DNA of 64,000 nt, from contig CAVWVF010000005.1 of assembly GCA_963758335.1 (NCBI GenBank), forward strand, positions 62,001-126,000, read 5' to 3'. Shown here in pieces: positions 37,116 to 48,736 of the stretch (within the stretch, counting starts at the first letter, position 1; each line of letters begins with the position of its first letter). Made by a program: the position numbers and the translations under genes. The notes beneath the pieces are model-generated. The model did no database searches. It was not told the DNA's origin and saw nothing but the letters and a program-made list of their open reading frames with translations. This DNA is from Roseiarcus sp963758335 (GTDB lineage Bacteria > Pseudomonadota > Alphaproteobacteria > Rhizobiales > Beijerinckiaceae).

Positions 37116-37184
37116 GCTACCCCGCTCGTAGGATTTTTTCGGCAGAAAGCCGAGGCCAGCTCTCGCCCATTTGTGGCGGATAAA

Positions 37185-37373
37185 TTACCCCCTTGCTAGC
37201 ACATTTCTCACTCTCATTGCATGCCAGCGCCCGCCGCGAGGCGTTGGAACGCCCCGCGCGTTTAAGGCGTCGGCGATGGCGCGCAGGGTCGTGGCGCCAG
37301 ATTTGCGAATTTCGGCGATTATCGGCAGCGCGTTCGCCCGCGGGCTCCCTACCGCATTCACACAAGTCGACAA
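37185..37373 (-). pseudogene. Serine recombinase C-terminal fragment
   Basis: Reads ANALPIIAEIRKSGATTLRA, IADALNARGVPTPRGGRW and MRVRNVLARG, the C-terminal helix-turn-helix of resolvase-type recombinases. The catalytic domain is absent. With the integrase and helicase pieces it supports an eroded integrative element next to tRNA-Thr. Confidence 0.7.
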
Positions 37374-37439
37374 GGAGGACGCCAGACCCGGCGGGGTGAA
37401 CCCAGATCGGGTCGGTCGAACTCGCCGCGGCGGAGCGGC

Positions 37440-37680
37440 TTTTCGAGGCGGGGTAAGGAGAAAAATTCCCTGCGCGCAGCGAATTCGCAGGGAACTCGGC
37501 GTTTTGCGGGAGAATCCGCGTCGAAAAGGCCTCGGATTTCAGGTCCTTCCGGCAAAATTCCCTAAGCGGAGAAGCAGGGAATTTTTTTGCCCCGAGCAGG
37601 GAACGCGCAGGGAGTTTTTCGCGCGGCGCAGGGATTCTCGGGAGGCCGAAAAGCCCGGCCGCCCCGGGCCCTCGGAACCG
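37440..37680. repeat. GCAGGGA-rich intergenic repeat region
   Basis: The motif GCAGGGAA/GCAGGGAT/GCAGGGAG appears at least five times between 37482 and 37640, often followed by T-runs (GGGAATTTTTTTG, GGGAGTTTTTCG), with irregular spacing of 20-60 bases. It lies next to the recombinase fragment. No coding frame is supported between 37380 and 37946. Confidence 0.5.
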
Positions 37681-37949
37681 CGATCGGCCTTCTTGAAGAG
37701 GCGCTTGAGCGGGCGTCAGAGATGGCTCGATAATGTTGGCAGTTTTACCGTCGCCCGATGCGGCGCGTTCCGCGGGCGCATGGTGCACGTAACGCTTGGT
37801 CAGCCCAACACATTGTGCACTGCCGCGACGATTTTGGGTTGACTCCAAAATCTCAATGTGGCGAATATTCGCCCGCAAGCTTGGCAAATGCCCGCTTTGT
37901 GTTCACCGGAGGACGTAACCAGAAGCCCGACGCCGGAGTTTGACACGTG

Positions 37950-40900
37950 ATGCCGAATGCCTTGAACGGCGCGTATCCGGATGGCAGCTGTCAGCTTTTG
38001 GAGGAGGGTGGCGAACGCGTGTTCCGCCGAGGGTGGCGCGCAGGTGACGGCAACCGTAGCGCCATGCTAGTCGTATTGCCTGCCGCGGAGCACCCGTCGC
38101 CATCAAGCCTCGATCACCTCGGTTTGAAGGATGAACCGGGTAGGGCGTGGGCGGTGCGGCCGCTGGAGCTTGTGCGCGACGGGGACCGGGCCATGCTGGT
38201 GCTCGAAGATGTCAGCGGCGAGCCGCTCGACCGGCTACTCGGCGCGCCCATGGACGTGGGACGCTTCCTGCGCCTGGCCATCGGTATCGCCATGGCTCTG
38301 GGCAAGTTCCACCAGCGCGGCCTCGTCCACAAGGACATCAAGCCGGCCAACATCCTCGTAAACGGCGCGACCGGCGAGGTGCGGCTCACCGGCTTCGGCA
38401 TCGCATCTCGCCTCCCCCGCGAGCGACAGGCGGCCAAGCCGCCTGAGTTCATCGCCGGGAAACTCGCCTACATGGCGCCCGAGCAGACAGGACGCATGAA
38501 CCGTTCGGTCAACTCCCGCAGCGACCTCTACGCACTCGGCGTCACCCTCTACGAGATGCTCGCGGGCGAACTGCCCTTCACCGCCTCCGATCCGATGGAA
38601 TGGGTGCATTGCCACATTGCCCGCCAGCCGGCGCCGCCGGACGAGCGGGTGGCGGACATCCCAGGGCCGCTCTCGGCGATCGTGATGAAGCTCCTCGCCA
38701 AGACCGCCGAGGACCGTTATCAGACCGCAGCCGGCCTCGAGAGCGACCTTCGGAGATGCCTGACCGAATGGGAGGCGCAGCGGCGGATTGATGACTTCCC
38801 GCTCGGCGAACACGACACGCCCGACTGGCTCCTGATTCCCGAGAAACTCTACGGGCGGCAACGCGAGGTCGAGACCTTGCTTGCCGCCTTCGATCGCGTG
38901 GTCGCGAGCGGCGCGTCGGAGCTGGTGCTGGTCTCGGGCTATTCCGGCATCGGCAAGTCGTCGGTCGTCAACGAGCTGCACAAGGCGCTTGTCCCGACGC
39001 GCGGCCTCTTCGCCGCCGGCAAGTTCGATCAATATAAGCGCGACATTCCCTATGCGACCCTGGTGCAGGCTCTTCAGAGCCTGGTGCGGCCGCTTCTGAG
39101 CAAGGGCGACGCCGAGCTGGCGAGCTGGCGCGGCGCGTTTCTGGAGGCGCTGGACCCGAACGCACGGCTCATGACCGACCTCATCCCCGAACTGAAGCTC
39201 ATCATCGGCGACCAGCCGCCAGTCCCGGAACTTGAGCCGCAGCAGGCGCAAAGTCGTTTCCAGCTTGTGTTCCGCCAACTCATCGGCGTCTTCGCCCGGC
39301 CGGAACATCCGCTGGCGCTCTTCCTGGACGATCTGCAGTGGCTCGACGCGGCGACGCTCGACCTGCTCGAGGATCTGCTGACGCGGTCGGATCTGCAACA
39401 CCTGATGTTGATCGGCGCCTATCGGGACAATGAAGTCGATGCCAGCCATCCCCTGATGCGCAAACTCGACGCGACCCGCCAAACGGGAGTGCAGGTGCAG
39501 GAGATCCGCCTGGCGCCGCTCGCCCACGACGACCTCGGGCAGTTGATCGCCGACGCGCTTCGCTGCGAACCTCCGGGCGCGGCGCCGCTGGCGCAGCTGG
39601 CGCATGAGAAGACCGCCGGCAATCCGTTTTTCGTGATTCAGTTTCTTTACGCACTCGCCGAAGAGGGCTTGCTCCGCTTCGATTATGCGGTGGCGCGCTG
39701 GTCCTGGGACCTCGCTCGCATTCACGACAAGGGTTACACGGACAACGTCGTCGACCTCATGGCTGGCAAGCTGACTCGCCTGCCGGTCGAAACGCAGCAG
39801 GCGTTGCAGCAGCTGGCCTGTCTCGGCAATACCGCCGAATTCAGGATGCTCTCGATCGTTCTCCAGATGTCGGAGGAGCAGATCCACGCGATTTTGTGGT
39901 CGGCCGTCCGCCAGGAATTGATCGAGCGGCTGGAAGGCTCCTATAGATTTAGCCACGACCGTGTGCAGGAAGCCGCCTACTCAATGATCCCGGCCGAAGC
40001 ACGAGCCGAGGCTCATCTGCTAATCGGACGCTTGCTGGCGGTGCAGACGCCGCCCGAGAAACGGGAGGAGGCGATCTTCGAGATCGTCAATCAGCTCAAC
40101 CGCGGCGCGGTCTTGATCACTTCGCGAGAAGAGCGCGAGCAGCTCGCGGAGTTCAACCTGATCGCCGGCAAGCGCGCCAAGGGGTCCACCGCCTACGCTT
40201 CGGCGCTCACCTATCTCGATGCGGGCGCAGCGCTGTTGGGGGAAGAGGGCTGGGAGCGCCGGCGCGAGCTGATCTTTGCGCTGGAGCTGAGCCGGGCCGA
40301 ATGCGAATACCTGCTCGGGGAGTTGGCGTCAGCGGAAGAACGGCTCGCGATGTTATCGACTCGCGCACGGACCACTGTTGACTCTGCGGCTGTTACCTGC
40401 GTGCGCATCAATCTCTACACGACCTTGGACCAGAGCGACAGCGCTGTCGGGGTGGGCCTGGAGTATCTCCGCCGGGTTGACGGCCAGTGGTCGCTGCACC
40501 CAACGGCGAAGGACGTACGTCAGGACTATGATCGTTTGTGGCAGCAGCTGGGGTCCGGGTCGATCGAAGCATTGCTGGATCTGCCGCCGATGAGAGACCC
40601 GGACCGGTGTGCGACCATAGACGTGCTCACGGTGCTTACGTCGCCGGCCTTGTTCACCGACTTGAATTTGTTTCGTCTCGTCGTCAGTCGGATGGCGACC
40701 CTCAGCCTGGAGCATGGCAACGACGACGGGTCATGCCTCGCCTATGCATGGCTGGGCGGGGTCCTGGGGACGTACTTCGAAGAATACCAGGCAGGGTTCC
40801 GCTTTGGCAGACTTGGCCTTGATCTGGTCGAGAAGCATGGGCTCGACCGCTTCAGAGCTCGCGTCTACCTGGTCTTCGCTGTCCACGTCGCTCACTGGAC

Positions 40901-43900
40901 TCAGCCCTTGCAGACGTCTCGCGCCTTCCTCAGTCGCGCCGTTGAGGCGGCGCAGGATGCCGGTGACCTTTCTTATGCAGCCTATAGCTGCATCGACTTG
41001 ATCACAAACCGCATTGCCACTGGAGATTCGCTCAGTGAAGTCGAGCGAGAGGCCGAGCATGGCCTCGAATACGCGCGGAAAGTAAGATTTCGGTCTCGCC
41101 AGCGACTGCATCACTGGGCAGCTCAGGCTCATCCGGATGCTCCGTGGACTGACGCCGGACTTCACCTCCTTTAATGACGCGGAGTTCGACGAGGGCCGCT
41201 TCGAGCAACATCTGCAGAACAATCCCCAGCTGGCCATTGGCGCGTGCTGGTATTGGATTCGTAGGCTGCAAGCGAGCATCTTCGCCAGCGACGAGGCATC
41301 TGCTATTGCGGCGGTATCGAAAGCCGCGCCGCTGCTTTGGACGGCTCCGACCCAATTTGAGTTGGCTGAATACCATTTCTACGGGGCGCTTGCTCGGGCG
41401 GCGCATTGCGATTTGACCGCGGCCGAGGAGCGGTCTCAGCATTTGGAAGCGCTGGCAGCTCATCACAAGCAGCTCGCGGTCTGGGCAGAGAACTGCCCCG
41501 CGACTTTCGCGAACCGCGCGACATTGGTAGGCGCCGAGATTGCGCGCCTCGAAGGTCGGGAGCTGGACGCGATGCGCCTCTATGAAGGGGCGATTCGGCT
41601 GGCGCGCGAACACGGTTTCATGCAGAACGAGGGCTTAGCCCACGAACGCGCCGCACGGTTTTGCTTGGCGCGCGGCTTTCAGACGATCGCTGGCGCCTAT
41701 CTGCGTGGGGAGCCGGGGGCAAGGTGCGGCAACTCGAAGAGATGTATCCGCACCTGAGGGCGGAGGAGCACGCGCCAGGCCCGACGAGCACGATCGCTGC
41801 GCCGATCGAACGCCTCGACCTCGCGACTGTGATCAAGGTGTCGCAGGCTGTCTCGGGCGAGATGGTGCTGGAGAAACTGATCGACACGCTCATGCGCACC
41901 GCGATCGAACAGGCGGGCGCCGACCGCGGCCTGTTGATCCTGTCGCGAGAGGCCGAGCCGCGTATCGAGGCGGAAGCCACGACCTCCAGCGACACGGTCC
42001 TGGTGGAACTTCGTGATGCGCCCGTGACCGCCTCCGTGCTGCCGGAGACGGTCCTCCACTATGTCTTGCGAAGCCGGGAAACGGTCGTTCTCGACGCTGC
42101 CGCAACCCAGTCCTCGTTCGCTGCGGACCCTTACATCCGCCAGCGCCAGGCACGTTCCATTCTCTGTCTGCCATTAATCAACCAGGGCAAGCTCGTCGGC
42201 GCGCTCTACCTCGAGAACAACCTGGCGCGCAGCGTTTTCGCGCCGACCAGGATGGCGGTTCTGAAACTGCTTGCGTCGCAGGCGGCGATCGCGCTCGAGA
42301 ATTCGCGGCTTTATCGCGATCTCGAAGATCGCGAAGGGAAGATTCGGCGCCTAGTCGACTCCAACATCATCGGCGTTTTCGTCGGGGACTTCGATGGTCG
42401 GATTCTCGAGGCCAATGACGCCTTTCTCCGAATCGTCGGATACGACCGTGAGGGCCTCGCGGCGGGCCGCATCAACTGGAAGGATCTGACCCCCCGGGAC
42501 TGGCGCGATCGCGACGCACGATGGATCGAAGAGCACAAACGGACTGGGGTCCGGCTGCCGATCGAGAAGGAATACTTCCGGAAAGACGGCAGCCGCGTCC
42601 CCATTCTGCTGGGCTCGGCGACGGTCGAAGAAGGAGGAAACCAATCTGTCACTTTCGTGCTCGATTTGAGCGAGCGCAAGCAGGCGGAAGAGGCCCTTCG
42701 GGAAAGCGAATACAAGCTCCGTCAAATCATCGACACGGTACCGGGCCTCATCTGGTCAACGGGCCCCGACGGTGAACCGACCCATGTCAGTCAGCGCCTT
42801 TTGGACTACAGCGGCATGCGATTTGAGGAGTTCAAGCAGGTTGGTTGGAAGGCATTCGTGCACCCGGACGACTTTCCACAAACTGAAAAGGCTTACTATC
42901 AAGCAATTCAGACCGGAACTTCGTACCATGGTGTCCTCCGTCTACGCCGGGCGGACGGCGAGTTTCGTTGGCACCATGCTCGTTGTGAGCCTCTGCGCGA
43001 TCGGCAGGGACGCATCATTCAGTGGTATGGCCTGTCTGTTGACATCGATGAAGCACAGTTGCAAGCCATTCTAATTGTGCTTCCGGCTTATACCTGGTAC
43101 GCGGCTCCGTCCGGCGCCCTCACCTTCGTGAATAAACGAACTGCGGATTACCTTGGTCTTCCGAAAGATCATTTCCTACGTTTCGGCATCGACATTGGCG
43201 CACAGTGGGACGCCCATATCCCGTTGTTGCATCCGAACGACCAAGAAGAATCACGCAAAGTCTGGTCAACCTGTCTGCGCACGGGCGAGGCCGGTGAGGT
43301 GAGTTCTCGAGCTCGTAACGCTCAAGGAGGCTACCGCTGGTTCCTCAGTCGCGCCGAACCGCTCCGGGCGAGCGATGGAACGCTACTGCAGTGGGTCGGG
43401 GTAAATCTGGATATCGAAGAGCTCAAGTGCGCCGAGCAAGCATTGCAGGAGAGCGAAGCGAAGTTCCGCGACTTCGCCGAAAGCGCCTCCGATTGGTTTT
43501 GGGAGATCGGTCCGGACTACAAATTCACGCTGCTGACCGAGAATGCGTTTGGTTCAAACGGGGCGGATCGAATCGGCACGGCGTGCTGGGATCACGCTCT
43601 CGACCTTGAAACGGAAGCGGAGAAGTGGCGGCTTGTTTGGGCGACTCTCGAATCACGCAAACCGTTCCGTGACTTCGTATATTGCTCCATGGGCGGCAAC
43701 GATTCTCCAATGTACGTGAAGGCCAGCGGCAAGCCGGTGTTTGACACCAACGGAGAATTCCGTGGCTATCGCGGCACCGGCACCGATGTGACAGCGATCG
43801 TGCGCGCGCAACGAGCAGAGGAATCGTTGCGGGCAGTACAGGCGGAACTTGCCCATGCGAGTCGCGTAAACACGTTGGGTCAGCTCACCGCTTCGATCGC

Positions 43901-44555
43901 TCACGAAATCACGCAGCCAATCGCCGCCGCGCGCAACAACGCCCGTGCCGCCCTCAATTTTCTGGATAAGCAGCGGCCAGACCTGGGCGAGGTCAGGGAA
44001 GCGCTCGGCTGTGTCGTAGGCGATGCCGACCGCGCGGGAGTCATCATCGACTGGATCCGCGATCACATCAAGAAAGCGCCGCCGCGAAAGCATCGTTTTG
44101 ATCTCAATGAAGCGATCAATGAGGTGATTGTGTTGGCGCGAAGCGCAATCGCCGAGAATGGAGTTTCCGTCCAGACCCGCCTGACGGAGGGGCTGGCTCC
44201 CGTTGAGGGAGATCGTGTTCAATTGCAACAAGTCATTCTGAACATGGTCCTGAACGCGGCCGAAGCAATGAGCGCGGTCGACGAGGGGGCGCGTGAGTTG
44301 TTGATTAGCACCGGGCAAAGCCGGACAAATGGCGTCCTCGTCGCGGTGCGCGATTCTGGGCCGGGCATCGATCCGGAACATATCGAGCGCGTTTTCGATG
44401 CTTTCTACACCACGAAGTCCAGCGGAGTGGGGATGGGGCTCTCGATCTGCCGGTCGATCATCGACGCGCACGGAGGCCGGCTGTGGGCTGACGCAAACGA
44501 GCCCAGAGGCGCCGTATTTCAGTTCACCTTGCCCAGCCCGGAAAGGAGCTCATGA
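37950..44555 (+). pseudogene. Giant Ser/Thr kinase-ATPase-sensor histidine kinase, broken by two frameshifts
   Basis: About 2190 residues in total. The N-terminal kinase-like domain has GLVHKDIKPANILV, but GFG instead of DFG, and YMAPEQTGRMN. An AAA ATPase follows (Walker A SGYSGIGKSS, Walker B LFLDDLQWLD), then a TPR-like helical region. One extra base near 41091 moves the frame into MLRGLTPDFTSFNDAEFDEG; a second break with a small deletion near 41705 leads to GGKVRQLEEMYPHL. Then come a GAF domain (RSILCLPLINQGKLVGALYL), four to five PAS domains, dimerisation His in SIAHEITQPIAAARNN and the ATPase domain (DSGPGIDPEHIERVFDAFYT). Such trifunctional sensor kinases are known. As sequenced it cannot give one product. 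Confidence 0.8.
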
Positions 44556-44775
44556 ATTCTCTTTGGGCGGCTGATCAGAATGGAGAGCCGCACGAAGACA
44601 CTGCATGAGACGCTTCTCATCAACGGGTTTGCGAAGGTAGCAAACGACCTCATCGTTCAGGGCGAGGGCCCGGACGTTGTCATCGGGGCAGGCCGGCACG
44701 AGGATGCCGGCGGCGAGGCGCTCGACCGGCTGCTCGGCGCGCCCATGGAGGTGGGACGCTTCTTGCGCCTTGTCT
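44556..44775. pseudogene. Chimeric remnant: response-regulator tail plus kinase fragment
   Basis: On the minus strand, 44705-44556 encodes the tail of a receiver protein (NVRALALNDEVVCYLRKPVD ... ALHSDQPPKENS), closely matching the intact regulator at 47977-48369. On the plus strand, 44706-44774 matches 38211-38279 of the giant kinase (GEALDRLLGAPMEVGRFLRL). The joint suggests that a third kinase copy and most of a second regulator were deleted. Confidence 0.75.
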
Positions 44776-44912
44776 TGAACTAGCCAAGTAGACAACCTTA
44801 GAGTATTGGTCGTCCGTCTCAGGGTGGCCACCGAGTTGGATGACAGCGGCTCTCAGCGATCCTCTGCGACTCGCTGTCTCCGACAACGAAGGTGTAAATC
44901 TGTGGATCGGCC

Positions 44913-47900
44913 ATGGAGCGATCTATGTCCAAGGAGGGTAACAGAGCTGAAAAGGCGGTAACGAGCAGCGAGCAAGAGCTTCGTTTGCTGGTGGAGGCGA
45001 TTCCGGCGCTAGTGTGGAGGGCGAGGCCTGACGGCAATATCGACTACGTCAACAAGCGTGTGCTCGAATATCTTGGAGCGCCACCGTGCGAAGTCATTGG
45101 CTGGGGATGGATGGAAAAAGTCCATCCGGACGATGTCGCATTCAAGGTGCGGACTTGGCTCGAAAATCTCGAATCCGGAAATCCTCACGATGCAGCCTGC
45201 AGATTTCGAGGAGCGGACGGCCGATATCGGTGGTTCGCTGTACGCGCAGAGCCACTGCGAGGTGGCGATGGCAGGGTGCTAAGTTGGTACGGCGTCCTGA
45301 TCGATATTGATGATCGGAGAAAGGCGGAGGACGCCCTTCGGGAAAGCGAATACAAGCTCCGTCAAATCATCGAAACGGTGCCCAGCTTGCTCTGGTCACT
45401 AGGGCCCGATGGCGAACAAACACAACTCAATCAGCGGGCTTTGGACTATATCGGTGTGCGATTTGAGGATCTCCTGCATCTTGGTTGGACCAAATTCCTC
45501 CATCCGGATGACCTTTCAGAAACTGCAAATGCCTTCGATCACGCCATTCAGACCGGAACTTCCTACCAGGCTGTGCACCGTCTACGTCGGGCCGACGGCG
45601 AGTATCGTTGGCATCATGCCCGTGGTGAGCCTCTACGTGATCGACAGGGACGCGTCATCCAGTGGTACGGCTTGACTGTTGACATCGATGAAGGCAAGCA
45701 GGCCGAAGACCGGCTGCGCCGCAGTGAGGCCTATCTCGCCGAAGCCCAGCGCCTGAGTCACACAGGCAGTTTCGGGTGGACGCCCTCCACCGGCGAACTT
45801 CACTGGTCGGATGAAAGCTTTCGGATTTTCGAATACGACCCGAGTGTCAAGCCGACGATCGAACGGGTGCTGCAGCGCATTCACCCCGACGACCGCGCTA
45901 TCATGCGTCAAGTTATTGACGAGACATCGAGCGGCGAAAAGGATTTCGACGTTACGCACCGTCTGTTGATGTCGGACGGTTCAGTCAAGTTCGTGCATGT
46001 GTTGAGCCACGCCTTGAAAGATGCGGCCGGCAATCTGGAGATTGTCGGAGCGCTGATGGACGTGACCGAGAATACCTGTCTGTACCGCGATCTCGCAGAA
46101 CGCGAAGCGAAGATTCGGCGCCTAGTCAACTCCAACATCATCGGCATCTTCACTTTCATCTGGGAGGCGGAAGGCCGGATTCTTGAGGCCAATGACGCGT
46201 TTCTTCAGATGGTGGGGTACGACCGTAAGGATCTCGTCTCGGGCCAAGTGCGCTGGACCGATCTGACGCCTACCGAATGGCGCGAGCGCGACGAACGCAC
46301 CCACGCAGAACGGAAATCAACCGGGACTATGCAGCCGTACGAAAAGGAGTATTTCCGGAAAGACGGCAGCCGTGTGCCCGTGCTGATCGGTGCGGCGAAC
46401 TTCGAAGAAAGCGGGAACCAAGGCGTCGCATTCGTGCTCGACTTGACCGAGCGCAAGCAGGCCGAAAAACTCGCCAGGCTGGGCACGGAAGCCCTGCGCC
46501 GCAGCGAAGCCCGTCTGGCCGAAGCACAGAGGCTGACTCACATCGGTGTGGCGGCCTACAACGAGACGGCGATCCTCTATGGGTCGGAGGAGACTTACCG
46601 CATCTGGGGGTTTGATCCGGCGCAGGGTATTCCGAGTCGCGAAGCCGTGTTCCAACGCATCCACCCGGACGACCGGGACCGGTTGGACGCAGAGGCGCGC
46701 ATTGCGCGAAAAAAGACGCTACTCGATCGGGTACAGAATTGTACTGCCCGATGGAACGGTGAAACACCTTGAATCAATCGGCGAACCTGAGTTCTCTGCA
46801 CCGGGGAGCTTATCGAGGTGGTCGCTACACAGATTGACGTGACGGAACGCAAGCGCGCCGAGGCAGCATTGCTGGAAAAGCCAAGCGAAATTCCGCGACT
46901 ACGCCGAAAGCGCCTCCGATTGGTTTTGGGAAATCGGTCCGGACTACAAATTCACGCTGTTGACCGAGAATGCGTTTGGTTCAAACACGGCGGATCGAAT
47001 TGGCAGGGCGTGCTGGGATCGAGCTCTCGACCTTGAAACGGAACCGGAGAAGTGGCGCCTTCTTTGGGCGACCCTCGAATCACGTAAACCGTTCCGTGAC
47101 TTCGTATATTGCTCGATGGGCGGCAACGGCTCTCCAATGTACGTGAAGGCTAGCGGCAAGCCAGTGTTTGACCCCAACGGAGAATTCCGTGGCTATCGCG
47201 GCACCGGCGCCGATGTGACAGCAACCATGCGCGCACAGGAGGAGCATGAGAGGCTGCGTCAACTGGAGTCAGACCTCGCCCACATGAACCGCCTGAGCAT
47301 GATGGGAGAACTGGCCGCCTCGCTGGCTCACGAAATCACGCAGCCAATCGCCGCCGCGCGCAACAACGCTCGCGCCGCCCTCAATTTTCTGGATAGGGAG
47401 CCGGCAGACCTGGGCGAGGTCAGGGAAGCGCTCGGCTGTGTCGTTGGCGACGCCGACCGCGCGGGAGTCATCGTCGACCGGATTCGTGATCACATCAAGA
47501 AAGCGCCTCCGAGAAAGCATCGTTTTGATCTCAATGGGGCGATCAATGAGGTGATTGTGTTGGCGCGAAGCGCAATCGCCGAGAATGGAGTTTCAGTCCA
47601 GACCCGCCTGACGGAGGGGCCGGCTCCCGTGTAGGGAGATCGTGTTCAATTGCAACAAGTCATTTTGAACTTGGTCCTGAACGCGGCCGAAGCAATGAGC
47701 GCGGTTGAGAAGGGGGCGCGTGAGTTGCTGATCAGCACCGAGCAAAGTCGTGCAAATGGCGTCCTCGTCGCGGTGCGCAATTCTGGGCCGGGCATCGATC
47801 CGGAACGTATCGAGCGCGTTTTCGATGCTTTCTACACCACGAAGTCCAGCGGGGTCGGGATGGGATTGTCGATCTGCCGGTCCATCATCGACGCCCACGG

Positions 47901-47982
47901 GGGCCGCCTGTGGGCAGACGCAAACGAGCCTAGAGGCGCCGTATTTCAGTTCACCTTGCCCAGCCCGGAAAGGAGCTCATGA
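44913..47982 (+). pseudogene. PAS-rich sensor histidine kinase, decayed paralog
   Basis: Starts MERSMSKEGNRAEKAVTSS and contains about five PAS domains (LVEAIPALVWRARPDGN, IIETVPSLLWSLGPDGE, AQRLSHTGSFGW, NSNIIGIFTFIWEAEG, AQRLTHIGVAAYNE). The frame breaks near 46730, 46795 and 46872, and an in-frame TAG at 47632-47634 separates the His domain (SLAHEITQPIAAARNN) from the ATPase domain. The last kilobase is nearly identical to the end of the giant kinase; there the TAG region reads GTTGAG, here GTGTAG. The gene is a duplicate in decay. Confidence 0.8.
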
Positions 47983-48369
47983 ATTCTCTTCACGCCGCTC
48001 ATCAGAATGGAGAGCCGCACGAAGACACCGCATGAGATGCTTCTCATCAACGGGCTTGCGAAGGTAACAAACGACCCCATCGTTCAGGGCGCGGGCCCGG
48101 ACGTCGTCATTGGGGTAGGCCGTCACGAGGATCGTCGGAATCGCATACCCCGCATCGATGAGATATCTGTAGAGCTCGAGTCCGGTCATCGCGGGCATAT
48201 GGACGTCGGCGATCAAACAGGCGGTTTCGACAAGGCGAGGGGATGCGAGGAAATCGGCCGCGGATGGGAAAGCCTCGACGCTGTAGCCCAGCGACCTCAT
48301 GAGTCTTCTCATGGACTCGCGAAAGAACTGATCATCCTCAACGACCGAAACCAATGACGCGTTCGGCAT
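47977..48369 (-). CDS. Single-domain response regulator
   Basis: A 130-residue receiver domain: SVVEDDQFFRESMRRL (acidic pair), CLIADVHMPAMTGLEL (phospho-acceptor Asp), TILVTAYPND and CYLRKPVDEKHL (Lys). There is no output domain, so it probably relays phosphate or acts by protein contact. GGAGG lies 7 bases before the ATG. It converges with the decayed kinase, overlapping its last six bases, the same arrangement as the remnant after the giant kinase. Confidence 0.9.
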   Translation of the reverse strand: MPNASLVSVVEDDQFFRESMRRLMRSLGYSVEAFPSAADFLASPRLVETACLIADVHMPAMTGLELYRYLIDAGYAIPTILVTAYPNDDVRARALNDGVVCYLRKPVDEKHLMRCLRAALHSDERREENS

Positions 48370-48511
48370 ATAGCCTCCGGCAGTTCACCCGAACCCGCCA
48401 TGCGGGCGCCCCCAACAATGTCGTCGCGCCCGCATTCCAATTGCGTATCCTGCGCCAAAGAGCGTCGCCTGAGCAATGCCACTGCTGCCACCGCCCTGTA
48501 AACTTTGGCTT

Positions 48512-48736
48512 ATGCCCACATACGAATTCCGTAAGCTGCGCGACCAAGATGCCGCCGAGCCAATGTCAGTGCGCGTAACCTTCGGTTTGTGCCGCGCATG
48601 TCCTCTGGGCGAGAATGGCGCTGTTCTCGTCCACAGATTGGGACTAGCCTACGAACCGAAGAGCCACGCTGAACTTGCGACCGAAATAGAGGCTACTTTC
48701 CGTGATCCTTTTACCGTGAGCAGCAGCGATGCCTGA
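48512..48736 (+). CDS. Small hypothetical protein
   Basis: A 74-residue frame starting MPTYEFRKLRDQDAAEPMSV with a CRAC pair and a Glu-rich helix (HAELATEIEATFRD). It overlaps the start of the downstream regulator by 8 bases, which suggests translational coupling. No family is recognised. Confidence 0.4.
   Translation: MPTYEFRKLRDQDAAEPMSVRVTFGLCRACPLGENGAVLVHRLGLAYEPKSHAELATEIEATFRDPFTVSSSDA

Noticed and set aside
37440..37680. GCAGGGA motifs considered as a CRISPR array
   Set aside because: Motif only 7-8 bases, irregular spacing, no conserved repeat length and no cas genes.
38235..39956. 573-codon minus-strand frame opposite the giant kinase
   Set aside because: No domain resemblance; mirror of a well-conserved kinase/ATPase coding region.
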